From Micromonospora sp. NBC_01796 (GTDB lineage Bacteria > Actinomycetota > Actinomycetes > Mycobacteriales > Micromonosporaceae), in NCBI RefSeq assembly GCF_035917455.1, contig NZ_CP109078.1:8292001-8356000 (forward strand): 64,000 nucleotides of DNA, written 5' to 3'. The notes below the pieces were generated by a model. That model was given only the letters and a program-made list of their open reading frames with translations. It ran no database searches and was not told the DNA's origin. This document shows, piece after piece, positions 32,708-40,972 of the stretch. The position numbers and the translations under genes were made by a program. Position 1 is the stretch's first letter. The number at the start of each line of letters is the position of its first letter.

Positions 32708-33994
32708 GTGCGGAAACCCCTGGCACTCACCGCGCTGCTCGCGGTGGCCCTGAGCGCCGCCGCCTGCGCGCCGTCGACCGGCACGCCCACGGACAGCGCC
32801 GACGCCAAGACCGGCACGCTGCGGGTCTGGCTGTTCGACGAGGCGAACCGCGCCGCGAAGGAGGCGGTGGTCAAGGAGGCGGTCACCGAGTTCACCGCCG
32901 CCCATCCCGGAGTGACGGTCGACGTCAGCTACCTGGCGACCGACACCCGGGCGGAGAAGTACAAGGGAGCGCTCAACGATCCCGCGAGCGCCCCGGACGT
33001 GACCGAGGTCGGCAACACCGACTTGGCCGGATTCGTCGCCTCCAACGGGATGGCCGACGTCAGCGCCGACCTGAAGACCTGGCCCGAGGCCACCGATCTG
33101 CCGGCCGACCTGGTGAGCACGGTGACGGTCGGCGACAAGGCGTACGGCGTACCGTGGTGGATCGGCGTACGGGCCCTGTACTACCGCACCGACGTCTTCA
33201 CCGAACTCGGCCTGACCCCACCCACCTCGTACGCCGAACTCGTCACCACGGCGAAGAAGATCCGGGCCGAGCGCAAGGACATGCTCGGGATCGCGGTCGG
33301 CGGGCTCTACGTCTTCGGCGCCCTGCCGTTCGTCTGGGACGCCGGTGGTGACATCGCCACCGGTTCGGCCGGCGGGTACACCGCCACCATCGACTCGGCC
33401 GCGTCGAAGGCCGGCATCACCGCGTACACCAGCCTGTTCGCCGACGATATCTGCCCGGCGCAGCAGTGCGTCGACCTGACCGGCGGCGGGACCGTCGAGG
33501 CGTTCGCCGCCGGACGGGCCGGTATGGGCATCCTGGGCAACTTCAACCGCTCCGCCGTCGATGCCGGCGCGGTCAAGGGGAGGTACGCGGTCGTACCGCT
33601 GCCCGGCGCCAAGCCCGGCTCGATCGCGCCCGCCTTCGCCGGTGGGAGCAGCCTCGGCGTCTTCCGGTCCACCGGGCACCGGAGCCTGGCGGTGGAGTTC
33701 ATGCAACTGCTCGCCGGCCGCAAGTACACGCTGAAGCTCTACGACGCGATGGGCTTCGTGCCCGCGATGAAGTCCGCCCGGACCGAGGTCATCACGAAGG
33801 ACCCGCAGCTCAAGCCGTTCATCGACACGATGGAGGCGGGGACCAGGTTCGTGCCGGTGGACAAGGCGTGGACCACCATCGACGCCGAGAAGATCCTGCC
33901 GACCCTGCTCCAGAAGGTGATCACCAAACAGGCAACCGTGGACGCGGCGGCGGCCGAGGCGAACACCCGGATCACCACGGCGTTCGGCAGGTAG
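32708..33994 (+). CDS. Sugar ABC transporter substrate-binding lipoprotein
   Basis: This 428-residue type I extracellular binding protein has a signal peptide with lipobox ALSAAAC (about residue 20). A MalE-like fold follows (LRVWLFDEANRAAKEAVVKE, DVTEVGNTDLAGFVASNGMA, YGVPWWIGVRALYYRTDVF and a late FAGGSSLGVFRST). The WW-I-G-V-R-ALYYR stretch is typical of proteins that bind oligosaccharides or amino sugars. GTG 32708 lies five nt after GAGGGGAGAGAG. Two permeases and a hexosaminidase follow in an overlapping chain, so the ligand is probably an N-acetylhexosamine-containing saccharide. No ATPase gene is present; a shared MsiK-type ATPase elsewhere is expected. Confidence 0.93.
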   Translation: MRKPLALTALLAVALSAAACAPSTGTPTDSADAKTGTLRVWLFDEANRAAKEAVVKEAVTEFTAAHPGVTVDVSYLATDTRAEKYKGALNDPASAPDVTEVGNTDLAGFVASNGMADVSADLKTWPEATDLPADLVSTVTVGDKAYGVPWWIGVRALYYRTDVFTELGLTPPTSYAELVTTAKKIRAERKDMLGIAVGGLYVFGALPFVWDAGGDIATGSAGGYTATIDSAASKAGITAYTSLFADDICPAQQCVDLTGGGTVEAFAAGRAGMGILGNFNRSAVDAGAVKGRYAVVPLPGAKPGSIAPAFAGGSSLGVFRSTGHRSLAVEFMQLLAGRKYTLKLYDAMGFVPAMKSARTEVITKDPQLKPFIDTMEAGTRFVPVDKAWTTIDAEKILPTLLQKVITKQATVDAAAAEANTRITTAFGR

Positions 33995-34890
33995 TGACGG
34001 TGTCCGTGACGATCCGCCGGCAGCGGTTGACCCCACTGTGGCTGCTGCTGCCGGCGCTCGCCGTACTGGTGCCGATGTTCGCGTACCCGCTCTACCAACT
34101 GGGCCTGCTCTCCCTGTTCGAGTACGGACAACCACAGGTGAGCGGGGGCGAACCGGCCCGGTTCGTCGGCGCCGGCAACTTCCGGGCGCTGTTCGACGAC
34201 CCGACGTTCTGGACCGTGCTCGGCCAGACCGTGGTCTTCGCGACCGGCTGTGTGGTGGTGACGCTCGCCGTCGGCGCGGCGCTGGCCGTACTGCTGACCC
34301 GGATCGGCCGGGTCGCGCGGGCGGCGCTGTCGTTCGCCGCGCTGACCGCCTGGGCCGCACCGGCGATGACCGGCTCGGTGGTCTGGTCGTTCCTGTTCGA
34401 CAGCAACCTCGGGCTGGTCAACGAGGTGCTCGGGCTCGACGGTTACAACTGGTTCTACGACCGGAGCGTGGCGTTCGCGCTGGTCGGTGCCGTGGTGGTC
34501 TGGCACTCGTTCCCGTTCGTCATGATCACCCTGTACGCCGGCATCCAGGCGGTCCCCGCCTCGGTGCTGGAGGCCGCCGCGCTGGACGGCGCGGGCGCGT
34601 TCACCGCGTTCCGCCGGGTCACCGCACCGATCCTCCGGCCACTGATCATCATCGTGGTGATCCAGTCGATCATCTGGGACTTCAAGGTGTTCACCCAGAT
34701 CTACGTGATGACCGGTGGCGGGGGCATCGCCGGGCAGAACCTGGTGCTCAACGTGTACGCGTACCAGAAGGCCTTCGCCTCGTCCCAGTACGGACTCGGG
34801 TCGGCGATCGGCATCGTGATGACGGTGATCCTGCTCGTGGTGACCCTGTTCTACCTGCGGGCGCTGCGCCGTACCGGGGAGGTTCTGTGA
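33994..34890 (+). CDS. Sugar ABC transporter permease (MalF-like)
   Basis: This 298-residue membrane protein has six hydrophobic helices (first LWLLLPALAVLVPMFAYPLY). The EAA loop is SVLEAAALDGAGAFTAFRRV, followed by TAPILRP (the EAA---G---------I-LP motif), at about 190-215. This is the CUT1 family, which imports oligosaccharides. The GTG overlaps the last base of the binding-protein stop (TAGTG), although later GTGs at 34000 and 34006 are possible starts. It pairs with the MalG-like subunit whose GTG overlaps its stop. It acts in the cytoplasmic membrane and needs an ATPase supplied from elsewhere. Confidence 0.93.
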   Translation: MTVSVTIRRQRLTPLWLLLPALAVLVPMFAYPLYQLGLLSLFEYGQPQVSGGEPARFVGAGNFRALFDDPTFWTVLGQTVVFATGCVVVTLAVGAALAVLLTRIGRVARAALSFAALTAWAAPAMTGSVVWSFLFDSNLGLVNEVLGLDGYNWFYDRSVAFALVGAVVVWHSFPFVMITLYAGIQAVPASVLEAAALDGAGAFTAFRRVTAPILRPLIIIVVIQSIIWDFKVFTQIYVMTGGGGIAGQNLVLNVYAYQKAFASSQYGLGSAIGIVMTVILLVVTLFYLRALRRTGEVL

Positions 34891-35723
34891 TCCGCCGCCG
34901 TGTCGCGGACGCCGTGGCGATCGCGGTCGCGGCCGTGACGGTGTTCCCGATCTACTGGATGGTGCTGTCGGCGCTCAAACCGACCGGCGAGATCCGGTCC
35001 GCCGATCCCCGCCCCTGGACCCTGCACCCGACCCTGGAGCACTTCGGTTCCGCGCTGGGGGTCAGCGGGTTCGGCCGCTACTTCCTCAACAGCGCGGTCG
35101 TCGCGCTGACCGTGGTCGCGTTGAGCGCGCTGATCTCGTTCCTGGCCGCGGTCGCGCTGACCCGCTACCGGTTCCGCACCCGGACCACCATCCTGGTGAT
35201 GTTCCTGGTCGCGCAGATGGTTCCGGTGGAGGCGCTGAGCATCCCGCTCTTCTTCCAGATCCGCGACCTCGGCCGGACGGTCCCCGGCGTCGGGCTGAAC
35301 ACCCTCGGGTCGCTGATCCTGGTGCAGTTGGCGTTCAGCCTCCCGTTCGCGATCTGGATGCTGCGCGGTTTTGTCGCGGCGGTCCCGCAGGAGATCGAGG
35401 AGGCGGCCACTCTCGACGGGGCCGGACGCTTCACGATCCTGTGGCGAATCCTGTTCCCCCTGGTGGCACCCGGTCTGGCGGCGACGGGGGTGTTCTCCTT
35501 CATCACCGCGTGGAACGACTTCCTGTTCGCCAAGACGTTCATCATCAGCGCCACCGAGAACCAGACCCTGCCCGCCGCGCTGCTGGTGTTCTTCAAACCG
35601 GACGAGAACGACTGGGGCGGGATCATGGCCGCCTCCACCCTGATGACCATCCCGGTGCTGGTCTTCTTCATCCTGGTCCGGCGCCGGCTGGTCTCCGGGC
35701 TCGGCGGGGCGGTGAAGGACTGA
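34887..35723 (+). CDS. Sugar ABC transporter permease (MalG-like)
   Basis: This 278-residue partner permease has six hydrophobic helices (AIAVAAVTVFPIYWMVLSAL) and the EAA loop at about 170-195 (VPQEIEEAATLDGAGRFTIL followed by WRILFPLVAPG). It has the typical MalG periplasmic/extracytoplasmic stretch and a short C-terminal tail. Its GTG overlaps the MalF-like stop (GTGA), and its own stop overlaps the ATG of the hexosaminidase (TGATG), so translation of all these genes is linked. Together with the neighbouring genes it forms a CUT1 importer for a saccharide that GH20 can then cut inside the cell. Confidence 0.93.
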   Translation: MIRRRVADAVAIAVAAVTVFPIYWMVLSALKPTGEIRSADPRPWTLHPTLEHFGSALGVSGFGRYFLNSAVVALTVVALSALISFLAAVALTRYRFRTRTTILVMFLVAQMVPVEALSIPLFFQIRDLGRTVPGVGLNTLGSLILVQLAFSLPFAIWMLRGFVAAVPQEIEEAATLDGAGRFTILWRILFPLVAPGLAATGVFSFITAWNDFLFAKTFIISATENQTLPAALLVFFKPDENDWGGIMAASTLMTIPVLVFFILVRRRLVSGLGGAVKD

Positions 35724-37351
35724 TGCTCCCGCTGCCGGTCGACGTCCGTACCCTTGCCGGTTCGTTCACCCTCACCGGGGGCACGACCATCGGTGCGGAC
35801 CCGGCCTGTGCCGGGGTCGCCCGCTGGCTGGGCGAGGCGCTGTCCCGCCCGACCGGACTTCCCCTGCCGACAACCGCCGACCCCACCATCCGCCTCGCCG
35901 TCGACCCCGCGCTGCACCACGAGGGATACCACCTTCGGGTACGCCCCGACCGGATCACCATCACCGGCGGCTCCCCCGCCGGGGTCTTCTACGGCGCGCA
36001 GACCCTGCGGCAACTGCTCCCACCGGCGATCTTCCGCCGGGCGCCGGTGGTCAGCGGCCCGTGGACCGTGCCGGGGGTGGAGATCTCCGACCGGCCGCGT
36101 TTCGGCTGGCGGGGCTGCATGCTCGACGTGGCGCGGCACTTCATGCCGGTCGCCGGGGTGCTGCGCCTGATCGACCTGCTCGCCGTACACAAGCTCAACG
36201 TCCTGCACCTGCACCTGACCGACGACCAGGGGTGGCGGGTGCAGATCCGGCGCTATCCCCGGCTGACCAAGGTCGGCGGGTGGCGGCACGAGTCGATGGT
36301 CGGGTCACGTCAGCACGAGCGGTTCAACGGCCGCCCGCACGGCGGTTACTACAGCCGGGACGACATCCGGGAGATCGTCGCGTACGCGGCCGAGCGGTTC
36401 GTCACCGTGGTGCCCGAGATCGACCTGCCGGGCCACACCCAGGCGGCCATCGCGGCGTACCCCGAACTGGGCAACAACCCCGACGAGCCGGTACGCGTCT
36501 CGACCCGCTGGGGTGTGTCGCGGCGGGTGCTCAACGTCTCCGACGAGACCGTCTCGTTCTTCCGGCACGTGCTGGACGAGGTGATGGAACTCTTCCCCAG
36601 CAGGCACATCGGCATCGGCGGGGACGAGTGCGACAAGGACGAGTGGCGGGCCAGCCCGGCTGCCCGGGACCGGATGCGCGAACTCGGCCTGCGGGACGCC
36701 GACGAGTTGCAGAGCTGGTTCGTGGCGCAGTTCCAGCGCCACCTGAGCGCCAACGGACGCACCCTGTTCGGCTGGGACGAGATCCTGGAGGGTGACCTGC
36801 CACCCGGTGCGACGGTGGCGGCGTGGCGCGGCCCCGCGCTCGCGGTCGCGGCGGCCCGTGCCGGGCACGACGTGGTCGCCTGCTGGGACAGCGCCGCCTA
36901 CCTCGACTACCGCCAGTCCGACGACCCCGCCGAACCCGTCCCCGTCGGTACGGTGCTCACCGTCGCGGACGTCCGTGCCTTCGATCCGGAGCCCGCCGCG
37001 CTCCCGGCCGACCTTCGGCACCGCGTCCTCGGCGCGCAGTGCAACATCTGGACCGAGCACGCCGACCACCCACGCGCGGTCGACTACCTGGCCTTCCCGC
37101 GCCTGTCGGCGTTCGCCGAGGCGGTCTGGTCACCGGCGGGTCAGCCACCCTGGCAGGGTTTCGACCAGCGACTCGGGGAGCACCTGCGGCGCCTCGACGC
37201 GCTGGGCGTCGAGTACCGACCGCCCGGCGGGCCACAGCCCTGGCAGCGCCGACCGGACGCACCCGGCTGGCCCCGTACCCGCACCGACCGGGCGGCCGAA
37301 CTCGCCGGGCTCACCAGAAACGTGCTGCCGCCAGCGGACGGAACGGTCTGA
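35723..37351 (+). CDS. GH20 beta-N-acetylhexosaminidase, cytoplasmic
   Basis: This 542-residue protein has an N-terminal alpha/beta domain (about 1-125) followed by the GH20 barrel (about 130-500). The barrel is recognised by FGWRGCMLDVARHFMP, LNVLHLHLTDDQGWRVQIRR and the catalytic Asp-Glu pair in RHIGIGGDECDKDEW near residue 300. A tryptophan-lined pocket follows (LGAQCNIWTEHADHPR). Substrate-assisted catalysis uses the N-acetyl group of the sugar. There is no signal peptide, so it acts on sugars brought in by the preceding transporter. Its start overlaps the MalG-like stop. With the amidohydrolase, deaminase and RidA upstream, the region could break down an amino sugar plus a D-amino-acid fragment, but this is inference. 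Confidence 0.93.
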   Translation: MLPLPVDVRTLAGSFTLTGGTTIGADPACAGVARWLGEALSRPTGLPLPTTADPTIRLAVDPALHHEGYHLRVRPDRITITGGSPAGVFYGAQTLRQLLPPAIFRRAPVVSGPWTVPGVEISDRPRFGWRGCMLDVARHFMPVAGVLRLIDLLAVHKLNVLHLHLTDDQGWRVQIRRYPRLTKVGGWRHESMVGSRQHERFNGRPHGGYYSRDDIREIVAYAAERFVTVVPEIDLPGHTQAAIAAYPELGNNPDEPVRVSTRWGVSRRVLNVSDETVSFFRHVLDEVMELFPSRHIGIGGDECDKDEWRASPAARDRMRELGLRDADELQSWFVAQFQRHLSANGRTLFGWDEILEGDLPPGATVAAWRGPALAVAAARAGHDVVACWDSAAYLDYRQSDDPAEPVPVGTVLTVADVRAFDPEPAALPADLRHRVLGAQCNIWTEHADHPRAVDYLAFPRLSAFAEAVWSPAGQPPWQGFDQRLGEHLRRLDALGVEYRPPGGPQPWQRRPDAPGWPRTRTDRAAELAGLTRNVLPPADGTV

Positions 37352-37467
37352 CGCCGGGCGACGGTCAGACCGACCCGATCGGAGGGCACGGACCCGGCCT
37401 TCCATCGGCCACCATGGATGTATGTGGCGCCCTTTCCTTCGCTGCGGCGCCCGTACGGGGAAGTGAG

Positions 37468-38826
37468 ATGTCCATGGTCGAGATCCGCCACCGAACACCC
37501 AGAACCGCCCGCCGCCCCGGCCGCGCACTGCTGTCCCGGCTGGTAGCCGTCGCCGTGGCCGCGACGCTGGTCCTCCCGGTCACCACGGCTCACGCCGCCG
37601 CGGCCGACACCCAGCCGCCAACCGTGCCCGGCCCGATCGAGATCGTCGACCTCGGCACCACGTCGGTCACCCTGAGCTGGGGTCCCTCGACCGACGATGT
37701 CGCCGTCCAGCAGTACGTCGTGTACCACCGCGAGACCGACATGATCTTCAGCCAGACCACCCCGACGAACAGCATCACCTGGTCCGGGCTGCAACCGTCC
37801 CGGACCTACTACTTCAGCGTCGCGGCCCTGGACGCGGCGGGCAACAGGTCACCGAGTACCGCCGAGTTCAGGGTCACCATGGCACCGGGGGATGCCCAAC
37901 CGCCGACGGTGCCTGGCCCGGCGGTCGTGACCAACCTGGCGGACACCTCGTTGACCCTGTCCTGGGGTCGCTCCACCGACAACATCACCCTGGGGCGGTA
38001 CGAGGTGCTCTCCCTCACCCCCGCCGGGATCGAGGTGCTGGCCGTCGTCCCGCAGGTGGTGCCGTACGGTCCACGGACCACCACCACGCTGTACGGGCTG
38101 ACCCCCGACACCTCGTACACCCTCGCCGTACGCGCCGGTGACGAGGCCGGCAACTACTCGGCGCCCTCGGACTCGGTGACCGTGACGACCCTGCCCCCGG
38201 ACCGTACGCCGCCGACCGCACCGGGCACACCGGTGGCGGCGACGCTCAGCCCGAGCGAGGTCATGCTCACCTGGGACCCGTCGACCGACGTGGGCGGTGT
38301 GGTCCGCTACATCGTGTTCGACCAGGCCGCGCCCGGTGGACCGGCGGAGGTCGGTCGCACCTCCACCAACTGGGACTACGTCCCGCTGGTGCCGGGGCGG
38401 TTGTACACCTTCGTCGTCTACGCGGAGGACACCGCCGGCAACCGGTCGGCCGGCTCCGAGCCGCTCACCCTCACCGCACCCGAGGAACCACCACCGACCT
38501 GCCGGGTGGACTACCGGGTCCTCGGACAGTGGCCGGGCGCCTTCCAGGCCGAGGTGACGGTGCACAACCTCACCTCGTCGGTGGTGGACGGGTGGACGCT
38601 CCACTGGATCTTCCCGGCCGCCGGCCAGGGCATACGCCAGATCTGGAACGCGGTGGCCGACCCCCCGACCGACGCCACCCTGACCGTACGCAATGCCCAC
38701 TGGAACGGCCGGATCGCCCCGAACGGCAGCACGGCTTTCGGCTTCATCGGCTCCCGGGCCGGCGACAACCCCGCGCCCGACATGGTCACTCTCAACGGCA
38801 CGCGCTGCGACTTCACCTCGGCCTGA
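37468..38826 (+). CDS. Secreted FN3(x3)-CBM2 protein without catalytic domain
   Basis: This 452-residue exported protein has a signal peptide (RALLSRLVAVAVAATLVLPV, cut about residue 37). Three fibronectin type III domains lie at about 45-135, 140-240 and 248-335, each with a PPTxPGxxxxxxxxxxxxxLxW opening and AxDxAGNxSxxS. A C-terminal family 2 cellulose/chitin-binding module lies at about 345-450 (TCRVDYRVLGQWPGAFQAEV, VDGWTLHWIFPAAGQGIRQI). No enzyme domain is present, so this is a polysaccharide-binding or adhesion protein. ATG 37468 lies close after GTGAG and GGGGAAGTG. It lies 116 nt downstream of the GH20 gene and is followed by a bidirectional terminator. Confidence 0.88.
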   Translation: MSMVEIRHRTPRTARRPGRALLSRLVAVAVAATLVLPVTTAHAAAADTQPPTVPGPIEIVDLGTTSVTLSWGPSTDDVAVQQYVVYHRETDMIFSQTTPTNSITWSGLQPSRTYYFSVAALDAAGNRSPSTAEFRVTMAPGDAQPPTVPGPAVVTNLADTSLTLSWGRSTDNITLGRYEVLSLTPAGIEVLAVVPQVVPYGPRTTTTLYGLTPDTSYTLAVRAGDEAGNYSAPSDSVTVTTLPPDRTPPTAPGTPVAATLSPSEVMLTWDPSTDVGGVVRYIVFDQAAPGGPAEVGRTSTNWDYVPLVPGRLYTFVVYAEDTAGNRSAGSEPLTLTAPEEPPPTCRVDYRVLGQWPGAFQAEVTVHNLTSSVVDGWTLHWIFPAAGQGIRQIWNAVADPPTDATLTVRNAHWNGRIAPNGSTAFGFIGSRAGDNPAPDMVTLNGTRCDFTSA

Positions 38827-38833
38827 GAATCGC

Positions 38834-38871
38834 GGGCCCCTTCCGGTCGCCGTCGGCACCGGAGGGGGCCC
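38834..38871. terminator. Bidirectional terminator between CBM2 gene and FGE-like gene
   Basis: A 14-bp stem (38834-38847 with 38858-38871, one G-U pair) has a 10-nt loop and lies in the 58 nt between two converging genes. Confidence 0.75.
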
Positions 38872-38884
38872 GGCGGCCGACCGA

Positions 38885-39571
38885 TCAGCGCGGACCGGAA
38901 CGCGCGAGGCGGAACCCCACGTCGTCGATCCGGTACGTCGGGTGGCTGCGCCGCCGGACCGAGGCGCGGCAACTCCAGTGCTCGTCGAACCACCCGCCGC
39001 CGCGCAGCACCCGATAGGTGCCGTAGACCTCGGCGTCGTAGATGTCCCAGCACCAGTCCCAGACGTTGCCCAGCATGTCGTAGAAGCCCCAGGCGTTGGG
39101 TTGCTTGCCGCCGACGTCGTGGATCCGCTCGTCCGAGTTGCCGCGGTACCAGGCGATCTCGTCGAGCGGCCCGTAACGCGGCCCGGTCGTGCCGGCTCGA
39201 CAGGCGTACTCCCACTCGGCCTCGGTCGGCAGCCGGTACCCGTCGGAGGTGCGGTCCCACTCGACGCCCTCGTCGTCGCCGTCGACGTCGGCTGGGAACC
39301 GGTACGCCGGCACCAGCCCCTCACGTACCGACAGGGCGTTGCAGAACCGGACCGCGTCCCACCAGGTGACCTCCTCGACCGGCAGTCGATCCCCGGGTGC
39401 CGTGCCCGACCGCTCGCCGGTGACCAGCGCGTACTGGGCCCGGGTGACCGGGAAGGCCGCGAGTTGGTACGGCTCCAGCTCGACCGACCAGCTCCGCTGC
39501 GTCCGCCGGTCCGACAGGGTCACCCGTCCCGACGGGACGGTCACCATCGCCGCCCCCACCCCCGTGTCCAT
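38885..39571 (-). CDS. SUMF1/FGE-fold protein, not a canonical formylglycine-generating enzyme
   Basis: This 228-residue protein of the FGE-sulfatase fold has FPVTRAQYALVTGE, LPVEEVTWWDAVRFCNALS, YRLPTEAEWEYACRAGTTGP, DMLGNVWDWCWD and the C-terminal RVLRGGGWFDEHWSCRASVR ending GFRLAR. In true formylglycine-generating enzymes two cysteines five apart follow RGGS. Here the first is Asp and only the second is Cys, so the copper site is incomplete. It therefore resembles the wider SUMF1-like set (EgtB-, PvdO- or kinase-associated), whose roles vary. It is cytoplasmic. No sulfatase gene is nearby. The downstream ion-channel gene ends before this gene begins, on the same strand, with 18 nt between. 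Confidence 0.85.
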   Translation of the reverse strand: MDTGVGAAMVTVPSGRVTLSDRRTQRSWSVELEPYQLAAFPVTRAQYALVTGERSGTAPGDRLPVEEVTWWDAVRFCNALSVREGLVPAYRFPADVDGDDEGVEWDRTSDGYRLPTEAEWEYACRAGTTGPRYGPLDEIAWYRGNSDERIHDVGGKQPNAWGFYDMLGNVWDWCWDIYDAEVYGTYRVLRGGGWFDEHWSCRASVRRRSHPTYRIDDVGFRLARSGPR

Positions 39572-39589
39572 GGGATGCGACCCTACCGG

Positions 39590-40543
39590 TCACTGCTCCC
39601 CGGACGGGCGGGTACTCCGCTGTTCCGACCTGGTCGGCCCCACCTTGCGTTCGATGCGCAGCTCCCGTTCGAGATCGGCCACCAGGTCCCGCAGGTCGTC
39701 GAGTCGCTGGGCGATCACGATCCGGTCGACCTCGTCCGGTACGCCGTCGCCGTCCTCGTCATAGCCGTCCGCCAGGCGCTCGGTCGCCTCCAACCGGCGC
39801 GCCTCCTCCATGGAGTTGACGATGACCGCGATGAGGATGTTGAGCAGGAGGTTCGCGGTGATCAGCACGTAGCTCACGTAGTAGATCAGGGTCCAGGGCG
39901 ACACCGCCATGCCCTGTGCGATCAGGTCCGGCAGGTTCTCCTGGGAGAGCAGGACGAAGAGGGTGAGCACCGCGCGCCCGATCGTGCCGTACTGCTCCGG
40001 TTGCTCCTTGGCGAAGATCAGCCAGCCCGTCATGCCGTAGACGTACAGCGTGACGATGGCGAGGGCGAGGAAACCACCGACGCCGGGCAGGCTGCGCAGC
40101 AGCGCGGTCACGATCGTGCGGAGCCCCGGCGAGAACCGCACCAGCCGTAGGACCCGGGCGATGCGTATGACACGCAGGGCGGTGGTGTCGCCGTGCAGGC
40201 CGGGGATGAACACCGCGGCGATGACCACGAAGTCGAAGACGTTCCAGCCCTGGCGGAAGAAGTCCTGCGGGCGGCGGCCGTACGCCAGCACCCGGATCAC
40301 GATCTCGACCACGAAGACGGCACGGAAGAACCACTCCAGTGCGTGCAGGAGCGGTCCGGCCGATCCCAGGTGTTCGTACGTCTCGATGCCGAGCACGACG
40401 GCGTTGGCCCCGATCACGACGATGATCACCACGTCGAACGCCCGTGATTCCGCGATCCGCGTACATCGCCGGGCCAGCGACGAGGGCCGGGCCGGGCTTC
40501 CCGGCGGAACGGCCCGCTGGGCAGGCACCGACCGTCCGGTCAC
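39590..40543 (-). CDS. Voltage-gated-type single-domain ion channel with C-terminal Ca-loop-like motif
   Basis: This 317-residue membrane protein (GTG 40543; GTG 40528 also possible) has six helices like bacterial sodium channels. S4 is positively charged (ALRVIRIARVLRLVRFSPGL), S5/S6 follow, and the pore loop is AVLTLFVLLSQENLPDLIAQ. In NaChBac-type channels the filter reads TLESWS; here SQENLPD keeps the glutamate but not the tryptophan, so ion selectivity may differ. After S6 comes DGYDEDGDGVPDEVDR, a DxDxDGxxDxxD loop like those binding calcium, then a charged coiled coil (LDDLRDLVADLERELRIERK) that would hold the tetramer together. It is probably a cation channel; regulation by calcium is a guess. 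Confidence 0.82.
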   Translation of the reverse strand: MTGRSVPAQRAVPPGSPARPSSLARRCTRIAESRAFDVVIIVVIGANAVVLGIETYEHLGSAGPLLHALEWFFRAVFVVEIVIRVLAYGRRPQDFFRQGWNVFDFVVIAAVFIPGLHGDTTALRVIRIARVLRLVRFSPGLRTIVTALLRSLPGVGGFLALAIVTLYVYGMTGWLIFAKEQPEQYGTIGRAVLTLFVLLSQENLPDLIAQGMAVSPWTLIYYVSYVLITANLLLNILIAVIVNSMEEARRLEATERLADGYDEDGDGVPDEVDRIVIAQRLDDLRDLVADLERELRIERKVGPTRSEQRSTRPSGEQ

Positions 40544-40817
40544 AACGGGTACGGAGCCGAGAAGCGGCCGCCACCGCCAGCGACGTCGTCGCGGGTACGC
40601 GCTCTCCCATTGTCGACACCGCTCGGGACCGACGCGGCGGAACACAACACGGCACAACACTTCGGCTCGGCTGATCTCATTGGTGGATGGTAGCCAGGTG
40701 GCCCGTCCGCCGGCCGCCGTCAACCAGCCGCCCCAACGGTTCACCCAGGTCACCCCCGGGCGACGGTTGACTTGATGACGTTTCGGGGTAATTAGCACCC
40801 ATCGGTTGGCGTAGATA
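40544..40817. other. Intergenic region upstream of ion channel gene
   Basis: About 270 nt lie between the channel gene (leftward) and the promoter of the discoidin-DUF1996 gene (rightward). No ORF is convincing. An AT-richer patch near 40780-40815 precedes the rightward promoter. The true start of the channel may lie a little further into this region. Confidence 0.3.
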
Positions 40818-40846
40818 TTGACAGACCGGTCATCTGTTCGCAACAT
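40818..40846 (+). promoter_or_regulatory. Promoter TTGACA-N17-CAACAT of discoidin-DUF1996 gene
   Basis: A perfect -35 TTGACA (40818-40823) is followed by a 17-nt spacer and CAACAT (40841-40846). It lies directly before, and abuts, the operator at 40848-40865. Confidence 0.6.
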
Positions 40847-40847
40847 A

Positions 40848-40865
40848 TGGGAGAGCGCTCTCCAA
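40848..40865 (+). promoter_or_regulatory. LacI-family (CebR/CelR-like) operator
   Basis: TGGGAGAGCGCTCTCCAA contains the perfect 14-bp palindrome GGAGAGCGCTCTCC (40850-40863). It resembles the TGGGAGCGCTCCCA class bound by LacI-family regulators of polysaccharide-degrading genes, with two additional bases in each half. Its place just after the -10 box fits repression. Confidence 0.7.
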
Positions 40866-40972
40866 CATGGTACCCGCGCCACCGGTTCCCTCGACGGCAC
40901 CGGCGACGCGTGCCCCCGCACGCCGTCGCGACCCCTGCCTGCGACGGCTCCCGTCCAATCCTGGGAGTTCCG

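Noticed and set aside
32687-34360. 557-codon minus-strand frame
   Set aside because: Antisense to the sugar-binding protein gene, which has lipobox and family motifs.
40847-40972. N-terminal extension of the DUF1996 protein from ATG 40847
   Set aside because: This ATG lies in the operator right after the -10 box; TTG 40973 has a ribosome-binding site and starts a normal signal peptide.
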